Below, in pieces: positions 11,055 to 28,255 of a stretch of 64,000 nt of DNA (positions within the stretch are counted from its first letter, which is position 1; each line of letters starts with the position of its first letter). The notes under the pieces were generated by a model. That model made no database searches, was not told the DNA's origin, and saw only the letters and a program-made list of their open reading frames with translations. Made by a program: the position numbers and the translations under genes. The stretch lies in assembly GCF_901709675.1 (NCBI RefSeq), contig NC_051103.1, positions 5,069,501 through 5,133,500 on the forward strand. The letters are read 5' to 3'. Source of the DNA: Syngnathus acus. Taxonomy: Eukaryota > Chordata > Actinopteri > Syngnathiformes > Syngnathidae.

Positions 11055-14000
11055 ATGACGACGAGTAGATCATCCTCGGGTGTCACCCAGGTGCTCCACC
11101 TGATGCTCGCCCTGACAGCCGGCGCCGGTCCCGGGTCGACCCCTCCCAAGCTGCTGATCGGTTTCCAGGCTCCTTGGAACTTGTCGTACCCCTTCAGTGC
11201 GCAGCGGCTGGGATCTGCGATCCAGATCGCCGTGGACAAGGTGAACACCAACCCGTCCTTCTTGGGAAACTACAGCTTGGGTTTCGTCTACATGGACACA
11301 GCCTGCAGCCCCAAGTTGTCCTTAGGGGGCTTCATTCAACAGGTGTGGAGGGACAACGTGTCCGCCGTCTTTGGTCCAGCGTGTCCTGAAGAAGCTGAGG
11401 TACGCCTTTTTGGATTTATGTGGTTCTATTTAAGATGCTACTAATATATTTGTGTCAAGGTGACCGGCCTGATGGCGTCGACGTGGAGCATCCCGATGTT
11501 CGGTTTTGTGGGACAATCATCCAAGATGGATGACGGCAAAGTGTACGACTCCTACATCAACCTGGTGCCGCCGCTCAAGAGGAGCTCCGAAGTGCTGGTG
11601 AAGACCTTGGAGTTCTTCGGGTGGACGCACGTGGCCATGATTGGCGGCGGCTTGGACTCCAATACGTGGGACAAAGTGGACGCGCTGTGGACGACGGTGG
11701 AGACGATGCTGAGGTCAAAGTTCAAGTTGACGGCCGCCGTCCAATTCGACACCAGCGACACACAACTGGTTTACCGCAACGTCAAGTACATCGCAACTGT
11801 AGCCAGAGGTGATAATTCACTTTTAGATTTTATTTAATTTTTTTTTTACACGTGTTGGTGTGCGGTGCGGTGCAGTGATCGTGGTCCTGACCAATAAGGA
11901 AGACTCGTCGGCGCTGCTGCTGGAGGCCGAGCGGCAAGGTTTGATGGGCGGCGACTACGTGTTCTTCCTGGTGCAGCATTTTGAGGTCAGTGGCGGCGTG
12001 GTGAGTGAAAATCTCCATCAAATAGAAAATAATCCAAGCTAATTACAAATTAGCGACTTGCTTAATGCTCTACAAGGTGTGAATATGGCTTTAATGTTTT
12101 TCACTGAGCAGGACAACGTGTGGAAATACTCAGTGGACGGCCAAATGAACCTCCGAGCCTTCGACATGACTTTCATCATTGGCCAGAAGTCGTACGACGG
12201 CTACGAGTACTATGACTTCTTTGAGCAGGTGTATGAGAGACTCAGAGGACCTCCATTCCACAGCAACCTGACATCTGAACGAGAGGTAACAAGATGGAAA
12301 AGGAGGAAAAGAAGGAATATTGATTGCATCCGTTTCAGGTGAGCACCTACTCGGCCTACCTGCACGACGCCGTGCTGCTCTACGCCATGGCTCTGAAGGA
12401 GGTCTTGAAAGATGGCAAGGATCCTCGCGACGGACGTCAAGTTCTGGAGAAACTGAACAACAAGAACAGCATTCGCTTTCATGGTAAATGAGCTTTCAAA
12501 TTTCAAACGACAACACACTGAGCGAGGCTCCTCTCGCAGGAGCTTCGGGACTGGTCCACTTTGACGAGGACGGGGAGAGGAACTTGGACTATTCCATTTA
12601 CGACCTGCAGTACTCCAGGGACACCGCCGCGTTTGTCCCCGTCCTCCATTTTGACAGCCACAGCAAAAGCATACAGTAATGAGCAACACAAAATTTCATT
12701 TTGTTGAGCTTTAAACAAATATGGTTGGAATATAAAATGTGGATTTCAGGCCCACGCCCATGTTCACCGCAGTGACCTGGCCCAAAGGACGACCTCCGGT
12801 GGACAACCCCGAATGCGGCTTCAACAACGAACTTTGTGAATGGCTGAGTAACGGTATGCTTTGTGTAGAGAGGGGAGGAGTTAGGACGACTACTAACCTA
12901 ACACGCCGGTGTCATGTAAGACATGGCCCTTCTGGCTCTACTGGTCACGTTCCCCGTCGTCGGCGTGTTGGCCGTGCTGGGCCTCGGCGTCCTGGTGCTG
13001 CAGAAGTTGCGCTTACAGAGCAGCCTGGAGGACTCGCGTTGGTGGCTCATCGACTACGGTGACATCACCATCGTCAGAGAGGCGTCGGTACTTACCTTTG
13101 TCGTCAAACGTAGCATATTGTGGCTTTGTTTTGAGTGGTCTCCTTCTAGGGGGTCCAGGCCAGGTCACTGAGCACCACCAGGACTCTGAGTGGCAGTGGA
13201 GGTTCGCGTTCTACTTTGTCCAACAGGAGTTACTGCTTCAAGGATAAAACCACCATTGGACTCTACCAGGTACTGAAGTAGAATAAAATCCAATGAAAAA
13301 TAAATCAATAATTCCGTCTTTGACTTTTCTGACGCAGGGGAATTACGTGGCCATTAAGTCCATCAAGAGAGACGTTTGCGAGAAACTTCAGGGGGCCTCC
13401 ATCCTCACCGAATTCAACGTGGTAACGTTCTTCGGAGTACTTTTTCGTCAACCCACCGTTAATTCCGCCTTGCTGAATCGTCTACACCTCTAAGACAGAT
13501 GAAGGAGATGAAGCACGAGAACCTGGTCCAGTTCTTTGGTGCGTGCGTGGAGCCGCCAAAGGCCTGTCTGGTCATGCAGTACTGCAGCAAAGGCAGCTTG
13601 AAGGTCAGTGAGCTGTGGTCCTCTTGAAAAAAGAATAAAAGAGTAGTGTCGTTGTTTGCAGGACATTTTGAAGGCTTCCGACGTGGAGCTGGATGGGATG
13701 TTCAAGCTTTCCTTTGCTTACGACATCGTCAACGTTGGTATCGCTTTTCACCGATTGTTTGGAGACCCCGCTCTGATGTGACACGTGTTACCTTTTGCAG
13801 GGAATGGACTTCATCCACAAGAGCAGGCTCAAGTTCCACGGAAACCTAAAGACCAGCACCTGCATGGTGGACAGCCGGCTGCAGGTCAAACTCTCCGGGT
13901 TCGGACTGTGGGAGTTTAAATATGGCAGTGAAAGCAACCGGGGCCCGCCGGGAACTCCCAAATATGACGGTTAGAGGAAATGTTTGAAGTCCTAACATGC

Positions 14001-16058
14001 GAGAACGTTAGATACTAAAAAGTTTATGAGATTGGACCCAAATTAGAACCACATATACGAGACATTGTGTGACATTTAAATTTTCATCATCGCATGCGAA
14101 TGGAGCATGGGAGCAAAGTTTGGTGAATGCCTTCAAAACCAAAACTACAACCACAAGAATGTTTTGGAATTCCAGCCTTTGAACAAAGTGAGCAACAAAC
14201 GAGTGACGTGATGTTTCAGGGTTGTTTTGGACGGCTCCGGAGCTTTTGAGACAAATCAACGCAGATGTCAACGGGACCCCCAAAGGGGATATCTACAGCT
14301 TTGCTATCATCCTGTGGGAGCTCATGTACAACTCCAAGGGCGGGCCATTCCATGATTTCAACATGGAGCCCAAAGGTTACTATGAAAATATTTTGGCCTC
14401 ATTTTTGTTGTCAATAACAATTGTCAACTTGTCTCCGCAGAGATCATCAATAGGCTGCGGGGGCCCATCTGCGGCGAGCCCCTCAGACCGGCCCTGTCTG
14501 AACTGTGCGATGAAAACATCAACTCGCTGATCAGGATCTGCTGGAATGAAAATCCAGAACACCGACCACCGTTTAGGTCCATTCTAAGACAGCTGAAGGA
14601 GGCCAGCCCGGAGAGGTTTCAATATTATTTTTCCTTTGCCAACACTGGCGGCGCTAGGATGTTTTTTGGGGTGCCAAGGGGGCACCATGAATATCTCAGA
14701 GGGGGACTGCAAAGGAAAACAAAAAATTATACAAATTATACAAATATTCCTTAAAAATGTTGAGTGCTTTTTCCCTCCCTGCAGCCATTCAAACATTCTT
14801 GACAACATGGTGGAGAAGTTAGAAAAATACGCCAATCATCTGGAGGATGTGGTGGAGGAGAGGACCAATCAACTGGTCGCCGAGAAGGCTCGCACAGACA
14901 AGCTTCTTTCCAGCATGTTGCCGAGGTAACCACGTTGACGACCGAGTCCCCTCGACGTCGACGCGTCCGCTGGTCTCGTAGGTACATCGCGGACGAGCTG
15001 ATGGCGGGGAAATCAGTGGAGCCTCGTAGCTACGACGTGGTGAGCATCTTCTTCTCCGACATCGTGGGCTTCACCTCCATGTGCGCCGTCAGCTCGGCCA
15101 TGGAGGTGGTCATGTTCCTCAACGACCTCTACAGCCTCTTTGATGACATCATCCGGATGTACGACGTCTACAAGGTGCACGGCCTGAAAAAAAGTTTTTG
15201 TATTTTCTTACTCGTAGTTATTGATGAGTTCATCTTCCAGGTGGAGACCATCGGCGACGCCTACATGGTGGCCAGCGGTCTTCCCATCACCAACGGCCAA
15301 CAGCACGCCGTGGAGATCGCCACCATGGCCTTGCACTTCCTGAGCGCCATCAAACGCTTCCGGATTCGCCACATGCCCACGGAGAGCTTGGCCATCCGCA
15401 CCGGCATCCACTCAGGTGAGAAAAAAGAGATGAAGCCAAAAAGTTTCACATAGAAGATGGCGGCGTTTTTTTTCCAGGTCCAGTTGTTGCCGGCGTGGTC
15501 GGGAGCACGATGCCTCGCTATTGTTTGTTTGGCGATACGGTCAACATGGCTTCTCGAATGGAGAGCAACAGTTTACGTGAGACAACCTACAAAAAAATGA
15601 TTTGCTTAGCAAACAACTGGTGTGTACACAAATGACCTACTTCCTGTTTTATCAGCCTTAAAGATTCACATCTCGCAGTGCACCGCTGACATTCTGGTCC
15701 AGGTGGGCTCATTCGAGCTTGAGGAAAGGGGACAAATCGAAATGAAGGTGATTTGACCACACGGGCTTGTGTTTGACACCCATATGCTAATATTCGGAAC
15801 TTTTTTGCATCAGGGTAAAGGCTGCCACAAGACCTACTGGCTGTTGAGCAAACAAGGTTTCGACCCTCCTCTACCCAGCCCTGCACAGGCGGACTCAAGC
15901 CTCCAGGTGGCAGCAGAGGTACACCCGACACCCATCCTCATCTTCTTCTGTTGTGTTTCAAATTACCTAATTTTTTGTGCTGTGTCAAGAAAACTGGAGT
16001 GTGCAGCCCCAAGAAACCTACCGGGGAGGACGTCATCTTGGTTCCAGTGGACATTTAA
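11055..16058 (+). CDS. gucy2g: Receptor guanylate cyclase 2G (GC-G)
   Basis: This is a single-pass receptor that makes cGMP. About 19-20 exons give, in order: a signal peptide (LMLALTAG), an ANF-type ligand-binding ectodomain (starts [20 protein letters not shown]), a transmembrane helix ([18 protein letters not shown]), a pseudokinase domain, a coiled-coil/dimerisation segment ([20 protein letters not shown]) and the cyclase domain. The pseudokinase keeps VAIK but has HGNLK instead of HRDLK and GFG instead of DFG. The cyclase carries [10 protein letters not shown] and [15 protein letters not shown], both metal/substrate-binding, plus [14 protein letters not shown]. The ATG at 11055 precedes the signal peptide; a GTG six bases upstream is not needed. 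The neighbours acsl5 and tectb identify it as GUCY2G, which is a pseudogene in human. All exons seen here are open. Its stop lies 79 bp from the convergent tectb stop. Confidence 0.93.
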
Positions 16059-16093
16059 TTTACCCGGGACACCACATTTATACTCTTTTAATA

Positions 16094-16099
16094 TTTATT
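16094..16099 (-). promoter_or_regulatory. tectb polyadenylation signal
   Basis: An AATAAA on the minus strand lies 39 nt beyond the tectb stop and inside the short gap to gucy2g. The two transcripts probably overlap tail-to-tail. Confidence 0.55.
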
Positions 16100-16137
16100 G
16101 AATTTCCAAATAGGCTTCAAGGCATCTTCCTTCAAGT

Positions 16138-18329
<2,192 letters not shown>

Positions 18330-18387
18330 GATCCCATGCAGGACACAAATATTTGGGGAGACTGTTCACCTGTGTGCTGTCCCTAGC

Positions 18388-18395
18388 ATTTTATG
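18388..18395 (-). promoter_or_regulatory. TATA-like element of tectb
   Basis: On the minus strand ACATAAAA lies about 60 nt upstream of the tectb ATG, a workable distance for a short leader. Confidence 0.4.
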
Positions 18396-19002
18396 TACGC
18401 TCCGTGGCGGAGGTGGTCCACGTTCCCACTCGGAGAGCCTCCATTGTGGGCCCGCCAACAAAAAGCCTTCTGTGCTGCTCGGACATTCACTTTTAAATGA
18501 CTGTCATCTCTCGGGACGCTCGCTCGGCCGCTTTTCTTTTGTTTTTTTGCAAAGATGGACCTGATGGAAATGTGCCATTTTACAGCAACAATAAGAAGAA
18601 CCTTCTACAGCATTGACGAAAGGCATACAATGTTCCAAAATATTCATACACTTAATTTTGCGGCTAGCTAAAGATTGGAGCGAGAGAATCAAGATTCCTA
18701 CGAACGTCTCACCGCAGCTGATTAACATCAAAATGAGTCGCGTCGATAGCATCTAACGAAAGCTCGAGTTACAGCAGACATGTCATTTGAGTTACTAAAA
18801 GGACCAAAGTGTGGCTCGTTCGAGGACACATTCACATTTTTTATTGGTTCTATTGGAATACAGCAGTGTTATTATGAGCGCAGGTCAGTGGAGTGCTTCA
18901 GGTCACAAATATTACAAGAAATAATCAAAACATGGAGACAATTTTTATATACAAAATCCTGTACAATGGAGTTAATAAATAGTGTTAGGATTGAGTTCGG
19001 CG
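18396..19002. other. Interval between tectb and the Dickkopf-like gene
   Basis: No coding exon was seen. An AATAAA on the minus strand at 18840-18845 is a reasonable polyadenylation signal for the Dickkopf-like gene, whose 3' UTR would occupy the right half. The left half is upstream sequence of tectb. Confidence 0.55.
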
Positions 19003-19824
19003 TTAGCTTTTGGGAACCTGGCACGTCCAGCTTGTGTGCTCCTTCTGGTAAATAAAATCCCTCCTGGAAGACAACCAAGTCGGAGTTAGGTCACATCGAC
19101 ATGAGAAAAACTAAATATTTAGAATGATTGTAATCTTGGATGGTAATAATACTCACTCTCTCCTGTGTGGGGCGATATTCTCCCGACACAGCAGCCCCTC
19201 GTCGCAGGGGCAGATCTGGTTGATGCTGAACGCCAGGCCGCCGTCGGGGACGTAGCAGCCGTCGTCGCGCATCAGCCGCCGCTTGCACACGCGTTCGCCG
19301 TGGTGGCGTGCGCAGCACATGGACGCCCCGCAGTCGCGGTCCACCTTACATCGCGCGCCTGGGGGAGTCAAATTTTTATTTCCAATTGGAAATAAGAAAT
19401 AATGCTTCGATTGAAAAGTAGGTCACCTACCCTCTTGCCCATTGGGAATGCTGCGGTGGCATTTGCCGAACATGCAGCTGAGGCCTCGCACGCATTGGGC
19501 GTCCCTGCGGCAGTAGTGCCCCTCCCCGCGGAGGGGGACGCACAGGCCGAAGTGGCGGTCGCAGGAAAAACCTCGCCCGCAGGTCCTGTCGTGGTGGCAC
19601 ATCGCCTGTGGACAAGCGTGACGCGTGTTCAGGACTTTTTGGAAAACTAGAAGACAAGAAATAAGTCTTACCGTGGTGGATCTGGCAGGGGCCGCGACGT
19701 CCCGAATAGCCACGGTCCCGTCTTTGGGTGGACTGTGGGGCATGTTCAGCATCCACGCCCAAATGTGCGCCTCGGTCCGAGTGAAGCACAGACACAGGCT
19801 CGCCATCCACACGCTGGGCAACAT
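19003..19824 (-). CDS. Dickkopf-3-like secreted cysteine-rich protein
   Basis: This is a small secreted protein of the Dickkopf family, whose members modulate Wnt signalling at the cell surface. It has four exons. A signal peptide (MLPSVWMASLCLCFTRTEA) is followed by an N-terminal Cys-rich domain (CHHDRTCGRGFSCDRHFGLC, then CRRDAQCVRGLSCMFGKC). After a short linker comes a colipase-like C-terminal domain (CKVDRDCGASMCC, VCKRRL, ICPCDEGLLC). The third exon ends with a GTGAGT donor, and the fourth completes the domain (tail ends TSWTCQVPKS). The spacing and the PCxxGLLC block look closest to DKK3, but it is far shorter than mammalian DKK3 and lacks its long acidic tail. The TTG upstream of the ATG was not used as start. 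Orthology to dkk3a or dkk3b is undecided. Confidence 0.83.
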
Positions 19825-19942
19825 GGCAGACAAAATGGAGGGCAAATCAAGACCAGGTCGGGAATTTTACGACTTGGCGTCTTGGAGGTGGCAGCAAAAA
19901 TCTCAGCGTCAGCAAGTGACAGTGTCCGAGCTCCTCTTTCAC

Positions 19943-19950
19943 TTTTATAA
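19943..19950 (-). promoter_or_regulatory. TATA box of the Dickkopf-like gene
   Basis: A perfect TATAAAAG on the minus strand lies about 120 nt upstream of the start codon, within a CpG-containing segment. This is a good core-promoter match. Confidence 0.65.
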
Positions 19951-20270
19951 GGCTCCAAGTCGACCCCCCTGTGGGTAACCCCGGCCCCCTCCCAATGGGC
20001 TGTTTGTTCAAGTAGCGAGGGAGGAGGAGACAATTAGTTGTTAATGGATTAGCTAAAACAACGAGTCACCGCCCGACGTCCCCCCTAAAGTTGGGAACGA
20101 CCACAAGAGCTACTAGTCACTGCATGACTCCCCCCAAAAAACAATCTGGGGACCTAAACCCCAACGCCCCCCTACCTCAGACCCCATGCCGAGACCAATT
20201 TGCAGGAGTGCACCCTGCAGACGACCCCATGATCTCATTAAATGTAATTACCATCAGCTATTAGTTCTCA

Positions 20271-20311
20271 GGGATGGGGGTGGGGGGGCTGATGGGGGTC
20301 AATGGGGGGAG
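20271..20311 (+). other. Candidate G-quadruplex tract
   Basis: Runs of G are separated by short loops: GGGGG-T-GGGGGGG-CTGAT-GGGGG-TCAAT-GGGGGG. This satisfies the common four-run rule with loops of 1-5 nt. It lies about 320 bp upstream of the Dickkopf-like TATA box and 2 kb from plxdc1. Confidence 0.6.
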
Positions 20312-22098
20312 GCATAAATGGGGCTGAGAAAAACTCATTTTTCTTGGCAATCACACATTACTTCAATTCTAACAAATGTATTTGCCTGCATTTCACATTT
20401 CCTAAAACAAATCCAATTTTTTTTATCAATGCTTTTGTAGGCTAACCGTTGATTAGCATTCAGTACTTTCCCTCAGACTGATGCCAGGATAAGTCCAGGA
20501 CCCTTTGCATATCGTTGACGGCAGACAGAGGTGATCGCTATCCTGCGCCGGCTACTTAAATCCTTTATCAAAACATGCTAACACAGACTAATGACATAAT
20601 TGCTGCTCAATTAGCTGACACAATGGCCGCAACTGGACCCATTAGCAATATGTAAATATGGCCTCGATGGACTGAAAAGATGAAATTCTTGCGTATTGTA
20701 ACAAAGATAGAAACGCCACTAAAGTTTTGTTTTTTTACAAACACGAATTAGGATTCGAGTTTCACGATGTCAACTCTCTTTTTGTTGTCCATTCGTAGTG
20801 ACACCAAGATGGCCGCCGCTTGTATTTGTTTAGCCGGCAGATAGTGTGAACATGTTTGTGACTCCGCTAATGACCTCCGTAATGAACGTGCTCCCTTTTC
20901 TCAATCAACATGCTAGCGAGGCGGGGAGGAGAGTGGGGGGGGGGTATGTAACAAAACAACCTTCGGGGCAGGGTGATCTTTGCCCATTGTAATGGACCTT
21001 GACCCCCCGCGGGGAGCCATGAATGCTGACCACAGTGGGGCGGGCGAAGATGCTGAGAGGAATCACCCCCAACTTACCGGCCTTGCAAATCAAAACAATG
21101 CACATTTGTACATTGTTGCACAATTGAAACTAAAAACACACTCAGTATTATCTTTTGGATACGTTAAAAAAAATCTTTTTTCGTTTAATTTGTAATTTGT
21201 AGTGTCCGGGCTCTTTGATAACATGTCTTTAATTTAATCCTCACGTGAGTTCTGTCTTTCGTCTCGGTCGACTCGATATTCTCGATAGCCTGTTTCCAAT
21301 TGGGACAAGAAAGGCCAATGTGATTCCTGCCGTAATGGGAAACAGCCCCGACAACTTTCCCCTGTGCCAAGATTGAAACGCCGCGAGGGCAAAGAGGACA
21401 ACGTGCAGTTAATAGTTGTAAATCAATGAGGCTTCCATCAAAACTCTGACGGCACAGCAACAGTGAGTCAACAGCAGGCGACCTAGAAAAGTCTCCAGAC
21501 GTTGTTTTGGTCATGAGCACACATTTGGATCACATTTGTGTGAGCCACCAAAAGTCAGATTTGCCGATCAATAAGCTAATATAAATTAGCCATGATGGGT
21601 TTTGACATTCCCACCTGACTTTGAATGGCCTCCACTTGTCATCTTTGATGCATTACTGTTGCGGTGGCCTTTCTGCGGGTGCGTGTGACCACAAGGGGTC
21701 ACTGCAGGTGTGTGACGTGAACGCGCAGCCCGCAGCGGAGCTCCGCAGAGCGCCTCAACAGCTGAGCGCAATTTATCGTGAGCGCGCACACAACAGTGTT
21801 CATAAGCAAACAACACAAACTTTTTTGTCCAGTGAGCAACACAACAGCAGCAGCAAACAAAACAAAAGTTCAGTGAGCAGCAGCAGAAAACTTGCCAATT
21901 ACTCTTTGCAGGTGATCTCCATCATGGCCCATGTGGTGTTTTGGTGTCAGCAAAACATGTTTTCTTCCAAAATATCATCATGTTTGTTTGGCTTCACACG
22001 AGGGGGGTAGCCCCTCCCTGACTCCTCATTTTTTTGGCCCACTTCTCCTGAATGAGAAAAAAAAAGGCATAAATATCTCCTTCCTCTTTCAAACAGTC

Positions 22099-22118
22099 AG
22101 AGAGAGAGAGAGAGAGAG
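22099..22118. repeat. (AG)n microsatellite
   Basis: About ten AG units, followed by impure GAGA sequence, in the upstream region of plxdc1. Confidence 0.85.
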
Positions 22119-22333
22119 TGGAGAGAGGGAGAGAAAAAAAAAGAGAGTCTCCTCACTCGAGCTGTTTTGTCAACTCTCCCGCTGTCATGGAGCCGCCGTC
22201 CCAGATGTTCTTCTGAAGGAGCACGGAGCAAAGCTGCAAGGGCAAAAACCTTGGCTGAGGAGAGGGAAAGCAACCGCAGGCGGTGAAGCCCAGTGGAAGT
22301 CGAGACGTGGGACTGACGACGAAGCGGGCGGAG

Positions 22334-26290
<3,957 letters not shown>

Positions 26291-27201
26291 AGGCGGCCAT
26301 CTTGAGGATGGTAACAGATGAACAGAAAAATCCACTCACCAACGATTGGCAGCTCTTCCTGGCCTGCTTTGTGTCTCCTTGACACAGCGTCGGCAAGGTC
26401 TAAAATGAAAGGAAGAAAACCCCATCAATCCAAAATAAAATGTCAATGGACAGACTGTATGGTACACTTCCCATCTGTGTTTTTAAAGCCGGCATTTTGG
26501 TTGTTACATGATATTACTGTAGATTCTATAGATTAAGAAACTGGCATCCTTTCTGTGGTGTTATTTTTCATGGTCAAATGTCTTATATTAAAAAATGGTT
26601 TCAGAGAGTTTAATGATATGATCAACTGTGTTTCCCAACCTTTATTAAGCAAGGCACTTGCACACAAAGCTTTTTGAGCGTTCCGATATGGATGAAATGA
26701 TGGAAATTCTGCCACCTAGCGGACAAGTATATAATTGTTCTGCCTGTCACTATACACTGCGTCATATGGGCCGTAAATCATTTAATTAATTATTGTTTTA
26801 AATAATTTTAAGACTAACGGATAATGTCCTTCAGCATTCTTGATCTTCTCTCACAACACTGTGGTTCTGAACTACTGGGAATGGAGACTTTATGCATGTT
26901 TACCTATTCAAAACAATTCCTGGGTGTGTTCACTTGTCTGTTGAGATGCTTCATTATATTAATGACTTCCATTGTTTCATCAAAGTGGAGCAGAGTGCAG
27001 AATAGATACATTTATAAGATAAATTATTAACTAAAGATTTCGTTGGTGTTTTTAAACTCAATTTGATAAGTGGGTAGACTCTCCAGACATACGGTTTCTA
27101 TTTGTGACATTAAAGTCATTTGCATTAAAAAAAAACTAAAACAGTCAATTATAAAATACGGCACTTAAAAAAAAAGATTTAAGTAGAAGGTATTGAAAAA
27201 G
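26291..27201. other. plxdc1 3' UTR and intergenic
   Basis: An AATAAA at 26433-26438 likely ends plxdc1. The remainder is AT-rich with no recognised coding content. Confidence 0.6.
27196..27200 (-). terminator. Pol III T-run terminator of tRNA-Cys
   Basis: Five Ts on the minus strand begin two bases after the tRNA 3' end, sufficient for RNA polymerase III termination. Confidence 0.8.
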
Positions 27202-27273
27202 AGGGGGCACCCGGATTTGAACCGGGGACCTCTTGATCTGCAGTCAAATGCTCTACCACTGAGCTATACCCCC
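27202..27273 (-). tRNA. tRNA-Cys (GCA)
   Basis: This 72-nt intronless tRNA starts GGGGGTATAGCTCAGTGG. It has A box TAGCTCAGTGG, anticodon loop CTGCAGA with anticodon GCA, and B box GGTTCAAATCC. The 3' strand TGCCCCC pairs with GGGGGTA (seven pairs, one G-T), with discriminator T; CCA is not encoded. A T-run follows. All stems close, so it appears functional. Confidence 0.95.
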
Positions 27274-28255
27274 GATGACGGTCATTGTATAAAAGTACAA
27301 ATTAATAAATATTTAGCAAGCGTTTCGGCAATTGGTATTGCGTCAAAATACGTAAACTATCCTTCGAATCCACCTTTAACCGCTCGGTTTAAAACATGAT
27401 CCAAAAAATAAGCGTAGTACCGCAAGTGTCCAGCAAATCCAGCATAATACATACTTGAATTTGAATTTATTTGTTTCAAATAAATGTTTTCAAATGTTTT
27501 ATTTCATTATATTACATTTTTCAATTTAATTTTAATTTTTTATATTATAGTAATTGGTTCGAGCATGCGCTTCAGAGTTCAACCGCAGGGGGGCGACAGA
27601 GCAATTCAAAACATCAGCGCACCCATTAATTGACATGGTTTTTGCAGTAGTATTACGTGTACGTGTATTTTTGACCCGCGGCATTGCAATAAAACAAAAT
27701 AAAATAAAATAAATAAAATAAAACATCAATTAATATAGTTTAGTGTAATGTGTATGTGTATTTTTGCCTCGTAGCATGGCTCTTAAAGGGACGGTAAAGC
27801 TGGCCCAACACTGATAGAACTGTATTAAAAAATTATCTCACTACAAGTCAAACCTGAAAAAAAAACCTCTCATGGCACTTATGTGTATTAAAATATGTCA
27901 CTACAACACCCCCTGGAAAAAAACTCAAGTGATTTAACCTATAAGCATTTGAAGTCATCTCGGATGTTTACTTCAAGATGTGAACGCCTCAACTGCTGTA
28001 AAGTGCAGTAATGATAAAATAAATGTTGTACTTCAGCAAATAAAAGCTGACTTTCATTTAATTGGCTTTAAGCAGAGTATTTGCATTGCATTACAAAGTT
28101 GTTTTTTTTAAATAATTTTGACTGCTCCTGATGGAGACACCACCTACTTGTGACGTCACGTGCGTGTATTAAACATGCGTGTGACCAGCTCGGTCCATTC
28201 ATCCCCCACACATCTTGCGACTCATTTTGGCCCTTGTGGGGGGGTGGGAGAGAGA
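27274..28255. other. AT-rich intergenic sequence before lasp1
   Basis: AT-rich, with a partly duplicated segment (about 27625-27670 and 27722-27775; each has CAATTAATATAG- or CATTAATTGACATGG-like sequence, then GTGTATTTTTG). An (AAAAT)n patch lies at 27691-27722. A GC-richer stretch at 28140-28255 is the likely lasp1 promoter/leader. Confidence 0.5.

Larger units (their letters stand above)
19951..22333. other. Non-coding interval before plxdc1 (junction of chromosome 10-type and 17-type blocks)
   Basis: No coding exon was recognised. It holds a G-rich tract (20271-20311), a second G-run near 20933-20943, an (AG)n patch at 22099-22118 and, at the right end, the plxdc1 leader. Gene content switches here from human 10q25-like to human 17q-like. 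Confidence 0.55.

Noticed and set aside
28160-28255. Longer lasp1 start 32 codons upstream (MRVLNMRVTSS...)
   Set aside because: In frame but not family-like. LASP proteins begin MNP.C..C exactly at 28256.
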